Shown here piece after piece: positions 33,860-46,685 of a DNA stretch of 64,000 nt; position 1 is the stretch's first letter, and every line of letters starts with the position of its first letter. Under the pieces are notes generated by a model, which ran no database searches, was not told the origin of the DNA, and saw only the letters and a program-made list of their open reading frames with translations. Source of the stretch: Euryodendron excelsum (lineage: Eukaryota; Streptophyta; Magnoliopsida; Ericales; Pentaphylacaceae); assembly GCA_033060915.1 (NCBI GenBank), contig CM065389.1, positions 21,538,501-21,602,500 of the forward strand, read 5' to 3'. The position numbers were made by a program, and so were the translations under genes.

Positions 33860-35290
33860 AGTCCTCAACAAACAACCCCTCTCAGTGCACAGTAGTATCA
33901 AGCGTCATCCTCCCCAGTCCATACATCTCCATCAGAGGATCCATAGGAATCTTGATCTCCCCTGTCATCTGTCTCTAGCAGCGCTCATTTAGATACATCT
34001 CTTTAGAATAGAGGCCAACAAAGGACAGACATTGTCTCGCAAGCCAACACTCTGGTAGTATGTCAATGTATCTGAGATTGGTCTTAAACAGTTCCATGTA
34101 CTATCCCCCTATCCCAGCATCTCTAACTTAGCCCTCAGGTCCACAAAATTTGTAACAGAAGGTCTCATAGTCACTGTTGCCGGATGCCATCTCATGCCTC
34201 TTAGGAAAGTCTCCAGCTCACTTGTGGCAGGACACCTAACTCCCATATACTTATAAGCCCACGAGTTCATAAACTGCCAAAATCCAATGTGGCTCCCCTA
34301 CGACTGGCTACTCTTTAAACGCATGAACTGGATGAAAGTGATAAAAGTGAAACTCCCCCCAGTCAGTCTTTGATAGCTCTGTGTCAGTCCTGACAACCAT
34401 ACTCATCCTATCTAGATGATAGAGCGATTAATCGTTGCCCAAGAAGCAATTGTAGATCACATATAAAAGAAGTTGCCTGTATCTAATAGCAAATTGCTCA
34501 GCTGTGGACTCAGTTATGTAGAGATTGGCCTTTCCTCTTAAGCCATTGGTAGATATTCGCTCCATTTGTATAAACTCACCATCAAGCCCACAGATCCTTC
34601 GGGCGTCCTCCTTGGTCATCCACCTAATCTGGACAGGCTAGCCTCAAATTGCAAGCTCATGATTATGACCCAGTCAACTAGCGTAAGCTCCAGCTCACAG
34701 CAAACCAAATCAAACGTCTGTCTCTGTGCAAAATACCTCTCCACCAAAAAAGGCATGCAATACGGGTCGATCTTCCATCCCAAAATATGAATGAAGTACC
34801 CAAAGCCAACTCAGGTCAAGAAGGCATGATACTCTAGACTTGCCTACCAATAAACCTTCATAACAATACTTCAAGTGTTCCGGTGCTTCTCGCCAATCGG
34901 TAGTGTGCCCCTCCTCAAAAGGATAGACAGGTGGATATATAAGTCTCTCAGCAACTCAGTGTCTTGAATAACCCTCTTTGACAGCCTTGTTTAGGAAGAT
35001 ATGCCAACCTCTAGCTCCCTCCGAGCTGCTGCAAGGTGCACTCTTACCTGCTCCTCGTCGTCATCATTGCCATTGACCTCAGTCTCCTCGGGCGCTCTCT
35101 CTAGGATCACAACCCCAGTACCACGCTGAGTACGCCCACCACGGCCCCAATTGCTCGTAGAACCTGATATAGCAGGGGCTTTACCCCAAGACTCACTCCT
35201 AGGCCTCTTACGAGATTCGTCTCTATCACAGGCACTGCACTCTTTACCAAGACTGCCAGCTCTAGCTCCAGATCCAATCATTGTAGACAT
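33860..35290 (-). pseudogene. Decayed plant transposon-associated coding sequence, N-terminal part
   Basis: On the minus strand a start at 35290 opens a 99-codon frame rich in Ser, Arg, Gly and Glu (with RKRPRSES and NDDDEEQVRV), ending at 34991. Beyond the stop, coding-like text continues with stops and at least one frameshift near 34628: first a stretch with YFAQRQTFDLVCCELELTL, then KEDARRICGLDGEFIQM and AIRYRQLLLYVIYNCFLG (about 34619-34428), then more broken text to 33860. The pattern resembles plant retrotransposon-associated ORFs of the 'putative plant transposon protein' or plant-mobile-domain kind. I cannot assign a family firmly and no catalytic residues are visible. It may be the 5' half of the sequence at 9930-11013. 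Confidence 0.45.
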
Positions 35291-36355
35291 CTGGCATTAG
35301 GATAGCAAGTAAGTCTCTAACCTCTCATTTCAATATCAAACACATTAAAAACAAACATAAAAAGCATAAAAGATGCACTGTCAAAAGAAAAAACAAGCAA
35401 AAAAGGCAAAAATGCACTGAAAACACACAAACGTCAAAGTATAGCTCTAACAGAGCCCTATGCCCTCTCATGGGATGAAAACCTAGGGTTTTTAGTCAAA
35501 ATAATGCAAAAAATACACACAAAAAGGTCAAAATTCTAGTATGTCATCTTATGAGACTTTAAAGTCCATAAGACATTTAAAAGGGGCCTAACCAGCACTC
35601 ACAAAAATTCTAACAAAACCTAGGCATGCACAAAAGTAGGCACCAACAAACAGAATTGCTACAAAAATTAAGAACAAAGCCAAAAAAAACAGAATGCAAA
35701 ACACGAGTTCTAACACTTCAAAGGTACAAAAAGCACGCAAAAATGCACATGCAAGGCTTAGTGACACTAGATTACACTTAGAAATGGCCTATGGGAGGTC
35801 TTGGTTCAAAATCAAGTGTTTTCTAAAAATTAGCCTGGATAGCGTTCAAAGCACAGTCCAAAATAGGGGTCTTTGGTCGACCCACTCAGGAATCGAAACA
35901 AAAAATACCGACATATTACCCATAACGCATACGTCATTTCTACAAATTCGTAATTTTTAAATTCTCACTCGATTGTTCAGAACAATTAGTTGAATATTTC
36001 TATTAACTTCATGTCCTTAAAACTTCTCGCGGTTCAAAATAAAGCTCAAACAAAACGAAACTTCAGGTATAACATAATATGATGATTTGGAACAACTTAA
36101 TTGGAGAAGAATTCAATTTTGATGATCTAAAGCCAAAGAAAATGCAAAAGTTTCAAAAAAAACTCACCCATGAGTCAAATCATGTACGAATGCACAAAAC
36201 TCAAGAACTGACCAATAAAAATCAGTGTCGTCGAGTCTGTAGCGTCATCAAAGTGTCACAGCACAATGCCTAGCAAGTCACACAAATCAAAGCACGAGAA
36301 AATGAGTTAAGAAACCCAAGGAAAATACCAAAAACACAAGGCCCTTACGGCTTTT
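35291..36355. other. No gene recognised
   Basis: A/C-rich sequence upstream of the decayed minus-strand coding sequence. Short frames at 35694-35960 and 36079-36273 have no recognisable similarity. It could be promoter or leader of that gene, or unrelated. Confidence 0.5.
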
Positions 36356-37413
36356 GAAGCCCTAACTGACTCATAGTATTATGGTGTCGTTTGGCACTTT
36401 TTGTGCCTCACGGCATTATAGTGCTGTGACACAGAAAAAAACCAAGCCAATGGAACTACAATTCCATGGCACAAGAAAAAAGGCATTGAGAATTCCTAAT
36501 CCAAACCGGATTAATCCCTATTTAAGTAAACTTTATAATTTATATCACTAAAGAATTATAAATGCAATTCCTGTCATGCTAGGAATTATATTTCGAGCTT
36601 CATATTATTAAATACTTATTTATCTCCCCACGCCAAAATCACATATACAGGTCTATTAAATTAAATTACTGACAATTTAAATTTAACTGACTTATTTAAT
36701 TTCTTGAGACCTTCCACTTAACCTATTTGATATGTTAGATTCATAATTCATCTGCAAGGTTTAACATAAAAAAAACTTATAAGCATACTCAAGGGGTATC
36801 ATCAATTCTTACAACAGGATATGGATTCCATCAATAATTAATATTCACCATACATGCAATGTTATCACCCAACTCACTGAGTTTATTGACCCATAAAGAA
36901 TCTCACTCTTTTGTGAATCAAAATAATAAATACAACATGCACGTGTATACTAATAATATTAGGATTAAGAGCATAAGCACTCATAACAATCATGAGGTAT
37001 CAATTATTTTATACAGTCAGCATAAAAATAATTTATCTCAATATAATCCTGTTTTATACACACAAAGTGTACTAGTAGAAGGAGTTGGAACTATACTGCT
37101 CCTTATAGTCAAGACAGACCCATTAAAACCTTGTGGTATAGCCCTACTAGTGGTGTATCCAATTCCATCTAAGGCTGTGAACGATAAACTTATATTCCAT
37201 AAGAATCGATGATCTAATATTTCGTGTGTAAGCTATATTCTATACACCGGATCATCTATTATATGGAATAAGAGATACACATACATAATCATTAAGAAAA
37301 TAATGAAAAACAAATATTTCTCATACAGGTTCTCATTAAAATGGAATAACTAATTTATTAATAAATACAAAAGCCATTACATAAATCTTGTCTTTCAGTA
37401 TAAATCCCTAACA
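36356..37413 (-). mobile_element. Possible Copia-type LTR
   Basis: On the minus strand it starts with TGTTAGGGATTTATACTG at 37413, a typical plant Copia LTR start, and abuts the LINE exactly at 37414. A weak 5-bp match (GCTTT left, GTTTT right) would place the other end at 36356. No primer-binding site is seen, and the left flank does not continue the LINE, so the left boundary is uncertain. It contains no coding region. Confidence 0.35.
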
Positions 37414-39421
37414 GTTTTATGGTTTCAAAAAGCTAAGACCAAATGGATCTCTTGAGGAAAGGAAAAATAAATTTTTTCATCTCTCTATGCTGACCAGAAG
37501 AAGAAAGAAGACAATTGAAAATGTTTTAGATGATAATGGTATTTGGATTTCGGATCCTGAGAACCTTAAAAACATTGTATTTAGCTACTTTTTCAACATG
37601 TTCCAAATTAAAAGAACTAGAAGTGGGGACTATTGGAGAAACCATCAAATAAATGGTTCTAGTGTTGAAGATAACTTTGATCTTGTTAGACCAATCACTG
37701 ACCTTGAAATATGGGACAGTGTCAATAGCATTAAGGCTTTTAAAGCCCTGGCAAGGATAGTTTCCAAGCCTACTTCTATCTCAAATATTGGGACATTATT
37801 AGCTCCATTGTATGCAGTTTTATTAAAAACTATTTTCAAAGTTGCAAGATCCTCGAAAAAATCAACAAAACCCTAATTGCTTTAATCCCTAAAGTTGAGA
37901 ATCCTAAAAGTATCAAATAGTTTAGACTTATAAGCCTCGATGATGTTTCATACAAAATTGTCTCCAAAATCTTAGTTTCTAGAATTAGATCTTTGCTAAA
38001 TAAGATTATTTCTTCTAACCAAAATAGCTTCATTCCTGGAAGATTGACTAGTGATAATATTATCATTACCCATGAGATTTTACATACTCTTAGACAAAAA
38101 AAAAAAAGGCAAAAGTGGGAGAATGATACTTAAGGTTGATCTTGAGAAGGCTTATGACAAAATATCATGGGATTTCCTCAGGAACACTCTGGAATACTTC
38201 AATCTTAATGCTAATTGGATTAATCTGATCATGAACTATGTCACAACCTCTAAAATTTCCATAATTTGGAATGAAGAACCCCTCGTGATCATCTATCTCC
38301 TTATTTGTTTGTGTTATATATGACTTTCCATTGAAATTAATTCTAAAGTGTCTGCTGGCATATGGAGGGGCATTAAAGCCTCCAAGAACAGTCCAGGTAT
38401 ATCCCATTTATTTTTTGCTAATGACCTTTTGTTATTTACTAAGCTGATGATGCTAGCTGTCATATAATGATTGAAAATTTGAATGATTTCTATGAAATGT
38501 CTAGTAAACAAATTAATTTGAATAAATCTAAGATGTACATTTCCCTTAACATTCCTAGAACCAAGACCATGGCTTTAACTATGAAATGTAGCATCTCCAT
38601 CACTAAGGACCTAGGCAAATACATTGGTACTCCTCTTTTGCACTCAAGGTTGAGTAGGAGACATTTTACATGCATTATTGAAAAACTCCAGAGTAGACTT
38701 ACTGGTTGGAAAGCTAAGGACCTTTCCATAGCTAGTAGAGCAACCTTAATTCAATCTGTTACTATTGGCTTATCTTGTTATGTAATGAAAACCACCCAAT
38801 TACATAGAAGTATATGTGATATTGATAAAATCAATAGAAACTTCCTCTAGGTGATACTGATATCAAGAAGAAGAAAAAAAGTGCAATTGGTTAACTGGGA
38901 CCAAGTGTGCATAAGCAAACAGGTTGTTGGTTGGGACTTAGAAAAGCTAAAGACAAAAATCCTGTTCTCCTAGCCAAACTAGGATGGAATATCATTGCTG
39001 AAAAAAGATTTCTTATGAACTCAAACTTTCAGAGCTAAATACATGCACAATTCTAATTTCTTTTACTGCCCTTTAAATAGAAGAGCCTCAAACATCTAGA
39101 AAAGTGTTGCTTCCACTAGAGAGCTTTTGAAAAAACAGGCACAAAGTGGACTACTGGGAATGGTGAAAAAATCTCTACTTGGCATGATTGGTGGTGTGGT
39201 GATCTTATTAATGAAAAGGGACACAAGGATCTTTCTGGTTTTCCTAATTTTTTTATCCCAAAAGGATAAGGAAAATATTTGTAAAATAAATATCCCCTCT
39301 TATGTGACCTTTCTTAACGAAACACATCAAGGGGAAGTCATGAGGGTTTGTTTACCAAAGTCTCTACCTTCAACCTCATAAAAGATAAGAATATATACAG
39401 TAAAAATTGGAAGTGGATATG
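37414..39421 (+). pseudogene. Broken L1-type LINE ORF2 (endonuclease-RT protein fragment)
   Basis: The text starts just before the NKFFHLS motif (about 37468-37490) that precedes the RT domain in plant L1 elements. RT blocks follow: FIPG near 38032, MILKVDLEKAYDKISWDF near 38122-38175, then HLFFANDLLLF near 38403-38440. The RT active-site block normally reads F-A-D-D; here the first Asp is Asn. Roughly 40 nt are lost around 38280-38330, removing the usual G-x-x-Q-G-D-P-L-S segment. C-terminal L1 text continues (SRLTGWKAKDLSIASRATL near 38690-38760) with several frameshifts and stops. The endonuclease part is missing at the left, where the possible Copia LTR abuts. The right end is cut by the insertion of element E at 39422, so the LINE is older than E. 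Confidence 0.85.
39417..39421 (+). repeat. Candidate target-site duplication of element E (one copy)
   Basis: ATATG in the LINE directly precedes the end of element E. The partner would lie beyond the right edge of the window and cannot be checked here. Confidence 0.35.
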
Positions 39422-42400
39422 TGTTGCGCCCCGATTTTTCGCACTCGAAAAAGAAAAGTGAGAAAAACACAATGATCTCTTGTTAGAACTCATCCTCCTA
39501 AAAGGACGAGTGCGACTAGGTTTGAATTAGAAATTGATTTGATTACGGGCTTTTAGAAAAAGACTTGGAGTCACCACCTAACTTGATTAAGGTGAGTTAG
39601 GTCACCTAAAACTAAGTACAATCCGAAGATTACACTTAGGGTTTTTGAAAAGGCTTTGAAAACTTCTTACAGAAAAGGTTTTTAAGAAAATAGCTTGTTT
39701 GGAAACCTTTGGAAAGATTTAAGCCCTTTTTTAAAATAACTCCATTTTGGTCTTTGAAAACAATGATTCTAGGTTCGGAGATTAGTTACATGTAGGGAAG
39801 ACGCACTAAGTCATCACCCTAACCTGGTCTTGCGGTACCTACATGCCTATTCACCCTAAGTTCACTCATTCGAAATCTTTGATTAATAAATGTTCAAAAC
39901 TATCCACCTTACAAAAGAAGTTTGACATGATGCATGATATGCAAGTACAAGAATTTTGATTTGATCTTTGAAAGTATATTTGAAAAGAACTTGATTTGAC
40001 TTTGAAATAGATTTGAAAAGATAGATTTGATTTGAAATGGGAAAGAAGGTTTTAGAAATTGGAATCGGAGATTTGAAAATAGATTTTAGAATTAGAAACT
40101 CGAAATAGATTATGGAATTGGAAGCTTGAAAAGGTTGTGACCGCACCCATGAGGAGTGTTGCCTATGTATCCTTTTTTGGGAATCAGGTCAATCGTTGTT
40201 CGGACAAGAGTCCGATTGAAAATAAACACTTCGAGGTGTTGAAAAGTTTGATTTGAAAAGGAGATTTGATTTAAACTTGGAATAGAAGATTTGAAATTGA
40301 AATTTGGTTTGAAATTGAACCTAGACTTACGATTAGACTTGAAAACGGGGTTTTGATCTTTGAAAAAAAACTTGGACTAGATTTGAAAAGATAGAGTTGA
40401 GTTTGAAAAACATTTTTGAAGTTTGAATTTGGAAACCCATCTTGGTTTGGAAAGGAGATTAGAAAAGGGTTAAAGCTTCCTAACTTTAGGGTTAGGATTG
40501 AACAAAGGTTAGGCCTCCTTGGGTTTAGGTTACCTAAGATTGCAACATGCAATTGGATTGGAAAGACTTGATATGAACTTAAGAAGTTTGATTTTAGAAA
40601 GGTTAGTTTTAGAAAACTTAGAATAGGGTTTAAGAAGGATTTGATTTGATTTAGAAAAACTTAGAATGGTTGGAGAAGATTTAACTTGAAAGTTTGATTT
40701 AGAAAATTTGAAAAGTTGGAGTTTAGGAAAGATTGGATTTAAGAAATCTTGAAATTAGGAAAGTTCCATTTTAAGAAAGTTTTCATATTAGGAAAATTCT
40801 GAATTAAGAAAGTTCCACTTTAAGAAAGTTCAACTTTCGGAAAGTTTAGAATTTAAGAAAGGTTTAGATTTAGAAAGTTTGGAATTAGAAAATTTTGAAA
40901 TCAAGAAAGATTTGAAAGTTTGAGCTTTGGAAATACTTGAAGTTAAGAGATATTTGAGTTTAAGAAAAATTTGATAATACAGAATTTAGAAAGTTGAGAT
41001 TTAGCAAACGTATGGAATTAGGAAAGGAATAGAATTAGGAAAGGTTGGAATTAGGAAAGATTTTATTTCTATTTTTTAAAATAAAATATTGGATTTTATT
41101 TCCAAAAGGAGATGATTTGATTTTATTTCCAAAAACGGAGGATTGGATTTGGTTTCCTAAATTGGAGATGGGATTTCATTTCCTAAGTTGGAAAATTAGA
41201 TTTGACATGGAATTAGAAAGGATGGGATTTCGAAAACTTGGATTTAGAAAATATGATTTGACATAAAAAAGAGGTTTAGGGAACCTATGATTTTGATGTA
41301 GAAAATAGAGTTTTGGAAATCTATGTTTTGAGGCAAAATAGGAAATCAAAACTTTAAAAGAGGAATTAGGGTTTCCTAATCATGGATTCTAAGGTTTGAC
41401 TTGGATTTCAAGAAAAATAGATTTTGGAAAGTGGATATTTTGAAGAGAAGATTTCTAGGAAGGAGATTTGAAGAAAGTTTTTAGAAAGTATATTGGAAAA
41501 TAAGTTTTAGAAAGTGGATTTGAAAAGAGATTTTGGAGAGAATTAAAAAAAAGAGATTTTGGAAAATAAGTTTGAAAAATAATTTGGAAAGGGATTTGAA
41601 TGTGGACTTTTGTAAGCCTCTAAAAATATCTCACTTTTCTAAAACGATTCTAACCATAAGAAGATTAGAACCATTCTAAGATTGTGATTTTGAAAACAAC
41701 AAGGGTTTAGAAATATGGACCATGTTGGTCACTTTAAATATAACATTTTCCTAAAGCAACCCTAACCATGGAATGGCTAGAATCACCTTAAGATTGTGAT
41801 TTGGACACAAACAATTTAGGGTTACACCCAAAACTTATGTAACATTTTTCTAAAACAACCTTAACCATGGAGTGATTAGAATCATCTTAAGATTGTGATT
41901 TTTAAAAACAAGTTTGAAAGAGAAGATTTTTAATGCAAGTTTTGTAAAAGATTTTGATGCAAGTTTTGAAAACAAGTTTAGAAACGATTTTGAAGAGATA
42001 TATGAATATGATATGCATAATGCAAGTAGGGTCGTGAACATACAAGATTTAGGCTTTACCATATAATCAAGGGGGCCGAATCCACATGGTCAAAAGTTGA
42101 ATTAGAAAAAAGCCCCAAGCATGGTGACTTTCAACCATTCCTCCTACACACGAATCGGGGATTCCCTTGTTTCAACCATGCAAGAAAGGGGGGAAAAGAT
42201 AGGGGATTAAAATAGAAGAAAACCCAAGTGGGTTAGTAGAGAGAAAAGAGAGGGGGAAATTGCATAAGCGTAAATAGGAAACCAACCTTGTGTCTTCTTT
42301 GATTTACTTGCTTTATTTGCTTTACTTCACTTTGATCTTCGAGAGCTCTAAAATTGCAGCACCTTGAGTCTTCAATTGTTGGCTTGGAGGCTCGTATAGG

Positions 42401-42560
42401 AGTGTATTAAGTGTATGTATGATAGGGTTAAAGTGTATGGGGGCTAGGATTTGAAGGAGCTTAAGAAAGCTAGGGTCTGGAGAGAGTTCGAGGCCTGTAT
42501 ATCGAGAGATAGAGTTTTGGAGTTAGATTGCCGACCCTTTTCATACAGAGGGAGGCTCTG

Positions 42561-42568
42561 TATTTATA
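42561..42568 (-). promoter_or_regulatory. TATA box of the E 3' LTR
   Basis: Plus-strand TATTTATA, so TATAAATA in the sense of E, in the same context as in the other LTR copies (GGCGC repeats on one side, leader on the other). Confidence 0.7.
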
Positions 42569-43565
42569 GACAAAAGATTGGCCTAGCACTTATTGCAGTG
42601 GGGCCAGGCTAAAATTCCTTTTAGCGCCACTCTTAGGCTAATTTTTGGCTTGGCGCTACTGTTACTAGCGCCAGCCACATAGGAAACTCTTAAGGTTGGC
42701 AAGCAACGTACCTTTCAAGCCTTGATATGCAAGACAAAAGATTTGGGCGCCTTTATTAGTGACTACCATGCAATTTTTGGCTTGGCTCCACTAAAAGTGA
42801 TTCTGGAAGGTCCGGAAATGTTTTGGAAGGCCGAGAATGGTCCAAAAGGTTGGAAATGGGTAGAAACCCTTGACATAATGTCTCAGGGGTAACGGACTTG
42901 TAAAACAAGGTCGAAGTTGTCGACCGAGCTATTAGGGGCAAAATAGTCAACTAGACCGAAAAACCACCAAAATGAACTTGGAATGACTCATGAGCGGACT
43001 TGAAGGTTAGAAACACTATCCAGAGTGTTCCAAGGCAGTGTTGGTTTGATACCCAGAGCCGGTGTGGTTAAAAAAGACGACCGGCCCACTAGGGGCAAAA
43101 CGGTCATTTTACATCGGGTTTGCCGGAATTCACTCGAAATGATCCGGAAAGGAATTAGAAGGTTGAGAATACTATTAGAAGCATTCTCAAGAGGTTACCA
43201 GTTTGATATCCAGGGCCGGTGTGGTTCCCAAAGGCGCTCAGATGCCTAGAGGCAAAATGGTCATTTTAACCAGATGGTCACGGAATTAGTTCAGAATCGA
43301 CTAGAAGGCATTTGAACATGTTGGATCATCTTTGGGACGATCCTGGAAGGGTGAGCTTACCGCTCTGAGGACTTTGGTACTTTCTCGAGAAGTGTGCCAG
43401 AAATGGCCCAAGGGGCAGTTTGATCATTTTTCATCGAAGTGGGCTAGCAGGCACTGGTGTTGACTTGGGTTTTGAGTGTTTTTGCCATTCTAACGGTCTG
43501 TGACGAGTTAGTTTCCAAAGGTATCTCATCCTTTGGTAAACGTGTCATAACTAAGAGGCGAGTTC

Positions 43566-43570
43566 GATCC
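43566..43570 (+). repeat. Target-site duplication of the Athila-like element (left copy)
   Basis: GATCC is repeated perfectly at 57475-57479. Removing the element restores continuous LTR E sequence (gagttcgatcc then tgtgacatag). Confidence 0.95.
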
Positions 43571-44980
43571 TGATTGTGCTTTAAAAGTGCAATTATAATG
43601 CCTTAATTAGTACTTTGTTAGTATTAGTTTATGAGTATATGTCTTTTTAATTATATTTTGATATTAATTGAGTTTATAATATTTTATATAGGTTTTGAGC
43701 TTAAATAGAGTGATTTCGAACGCAATTTGATCATAGGTTTCAAGAGGTTGCTGGCAAAGTACAAGCTGCCGAAGCTGTGCTACAAGCTGCTGAAGCACGC
43801 AGAGCTGGAACTTTGGAGACCTATATCTTGAGAACCAGGAAGGTTATTCAGGCTCATAATATGTCAATTTCATATAATTTTTCGAAACCTACAACTTTCG
43901 TGAGGTGACCCAGCCCATCGGAGCACTATTTAGAAGTCGTCTGTAAGACTGACGACGAGATATATAGATTAATACACTTTTTAGTTGGATATAGATTAGG
44001 AGGTAGTAGAATAGGTTTAGGAGTTCTATGTTCTAAAGAGGAAGAAGATTTCTAGGGTTTTTCTAGGGTTTAGAAAGAGGAATCATCCAATCCTTTGGAG
44101 GCTACGAATCTTTTCATCTTTCAAGTGAGCATCTTTAATCTTTAGTGTTATTTCTTGTTTTTATTGTGAATTTCAGATTATATTGCTTTAATGCAATGTT
44201 TTATTTCCTCAGTTATTATTTCTATTTTTGCAATCTTTATCATGTTTTTCAGTAGCTAAATCTGTTCTTGGTATGGGTTGAGAAAGTAACTAGATTACAG
44301 GTAGAGATTTAAGATAGTATTCATTTTACAAGATTTTAAGAACTTGGATCAAGATTCATTTGTTTGCCCAGGAATATCTTCAAAAACAATATTCTTGATC
44401 ATATCTAGCCATGTATGTATAGACGGATTTGTAAGCAAGGATACGTATACCTAGAATTTCTAATAAGGATATTGATTATAACTGAATATATATTCCTATT
44501 AAGAGTACTTTAGAAATCTACTGTTCTTGATTAAGCTTCAAACATACTTTGTAGACAGGTATGAATGGGACCCTGGCATGAACACTAGTAAATAACTGAA
44601 TATCAACTCTAAAAGGGTAATCGAATCTTGAAGTTCGTTAATCAAACTATCTTGGGAACCTACCTGTAGGCCTATTACTGGATCAAACCCTGCCAAGACC
44701 TTTTTATAATATTTGAATACAATCCTAAAATTAGTTTAATTTTATTGTCAGATAATTTAGATCAATCCTTGTCAACAATTGATTTTTATTTTCTGTTTGG
44801 AAGTTTTTCTGCAATTTTAATTGATTCTGAGTTCATTATAATTTTGCCTTGATTGTAGACTTTATTCATAAAGTTTATTTCTTGTGTTCCCTGTGGGTCG
44901 ATCTCGGGCTTACCGAGATATTATTACTGTATCGCAACCGTACACTGGCGGATATAAATTGCATTATTCAAGAGCAATCA
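43571..44980 (+). mobile_element. 5' LTR of Athila-like element (1,410 bp)
   Basis: Begins TGATTGTGCT and ends GAGCAATCA. Compared with the 3' LTR, a sampled 370-bp stretch differs at roughly 30 places, and later stretches differ less. It lacks an 18-bp piece present at about 57034-57051 in the 3' LTR. That piece is flanked by the short repeat ACAGGT, which suggests deletion by slippage here. Confidence 0.95.
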
Positions 44981-44985
44981 GTTTT

Positions 44986-45003
44986 TGGCGTCGTTGCCGG
45001 GGA
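44986..45003 (+). other. Primer-binding site of Athila-like element
   Basis: TGGCGTCGTTGCCGGGGA, five bases after the LTR end, differs at one base from TGGCGCCGTTGCCGGGGA, the tRNA-Asp-type site typical of Athila elements. Confidence 0.9.
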
Positions 45004-45368
45004 ACATTACAAAGCAAATAAGCTAAGGTAAGAAAAACAAACAGGGCAAAAATAAAAATATACAAGAACAAAAATAAAGCAAACGAACTCGGGAGGAATT
45101 GATTCTTGCAAAAACAGCTTCACCATCAAACTACAACAACGAGGAAATTCAATCGCTCAATTAGGTAACCTCATCCCATCCTTACTATCTGTGAGCATAT
45201 TAGATTTTCTTTTCTTTATTTTCCTAGTTTCTTTTAGATAAATTATATATTTGTTTGGTGGAGGTTTAGGTTTAATTGCAAATTGGTGGATATTTTATGT
45301 GGAGATTGCTGGTTCGGTTGGAAATTTAAATTAAGTATTGTTTATCTCTACTTCACTGTTGTGGCAGA
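45004..45368 (+). other. Leader of Athila-like element
   Basis: Untranslated leader between the primer-binding site and gag. It is A-rich at first, then T-rich. No conserved feature is recognised. Confidence 0.6.
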
Positions 45369-46685
45369 TTGGTGCATTTATGTGCATTGCATTGCATGTC
45401 AGTTTGGCAGAGGGATAGTTCAGGTAGACTTTTGAGAGCAACCCCACCTGTTTACGTCACTAGATCTAGAGCTCTTCTCGATACTACACCAATACTTATA
45501 GACTTTGACATGGCCCATTTACTAGGGGGTGATGGGAATATAGACAGGGGTAATAACATGCAACCCCGACAACCCCAAGTACCTGCACCACTACAGAGAA
45601 CTATGAGAGATTATTTAAATCCACCAAGACAGACTCCAAACTCATGCATTATATTACCTCCTGATCAAAATGCATTCCATCTTAAGTCAGGTATCATGCA
45701 ATTAATCACACATTTTCACGGGATGGATTCTGAAAATCCATATACCCATCTTAAAGCGTTTGAAGAGGTCTGTAATATGTGTTTTGATAATACGTGCTCT
45801 GTCGAGACCATCCGTCTCAAATTGTTTCCATTCTTGTTAAAGGATAAAGCTAAAATTTGGTTAAATTCTTTAAGGCCGAGGTCTATTCCATTATGGGATG
45901 TCCTTCAGGCTGAGTTTCTAAAAAAGTTCTTTCCTAAGCATCGCATAGAGGCGATTCGTCGCCAAATTTCACAATTTACTCCCTTTGAAAATGAAACATT
46001 TTACCATAGTTAGGAGAGATATAAAGAACTCTTGAATTCATGTCCTCATCATGGACAAGACCTATGTAGGTTGGTTTGTACTTTCTTTTCTGCCTTGACT
46101 CCCGAACTCAAAAGGTTTGTGGAGACAATGTGCAATGGTTCTTTCTATAATAAATCTCCAGAAGAAGCTTATGACTTCTTTGACTTTCTAACTGATAACG
46201 CGAGAGATTGGGACACCACGGGGACTAAAAATCTCGAGATTAGAAACAACTTAAGGATAGGCACCATATATCCATTAAGGCATTTGAAAGAGGATAATTC
46301 AAAGATAGCTACATTGACTAAGCGATTAGAGGCCCTAGAAATGAAAACAATCGCAGCAGTTGAGAGTGAAACCCAATTTAATTGTAGTGTGTGCGATAGT
46401 AATGAGCATGGGAACGATCTTTGTCCAACAATTCCAATCTTTAAGGAAGTGTTGCATGGTCAAGTAAATACTATTGCCCCCTATGGTAAACCACCACAGG
46501 CCCCACAAGGATAAGGAAACCTATATGCACCTACATATAACCCAGGGTGGAGGAACCATCCCAACTTCAGTTGGAGGAATGATGGTAACTCAGCACCCCA
46601 ACAATTTCAACACCCATAGCAATTTAATGGCCCTCCTAATCAATACCAAGCACATGGTCAACAATTTTCAACACCAGCAACAAAC
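45369..46685 (+). pseudogene. gag: Gag of Athila-like element, broken by stops
   Basis: Structural protein of the particle. An N-terminal Pro/Gln-rich stretch leads to a Retrotrans_gag domain: GIMQLITHFHGMDSENPYTH near 45690-45750, then LKLFPFLLKDKAKIWLNSL near 45820-45875 and LQAEFLKKFFP near 45902-45935. A zinc-knuckle-like CSVCDSNEHGNDLC follows near 46384-46425. The frame is shared with downstream protease but interrupted by TAG at 46011 (where Trp is expected), TAA at about 46512 and TAG near 46620. The likely natural start is either 45369 or an internal Met near 45510; the sequence does not decide. No frameshift separates it from the protease, so gag-pol was probably one frame. Confidence 0.92.

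Larger units (their letters stand above)
39422..43570 (-). mobile_element. 3' LTR of element E, distal piece
   Basis: On the minus strand the LTR ends here with ...GGGGCGCAACA (plus strand TGTTGCGCCCC at 39422). It contains, reversed, the G-poor tract (about 40250-41620), three stem-loops (41638-41681, 41750-41793, 41849-41893), the TATA box (42561-42568) and the U3 repeats. It stops at GATCC (43566-43570), where the Athila-like element is inserted. Confidence 0.9.
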
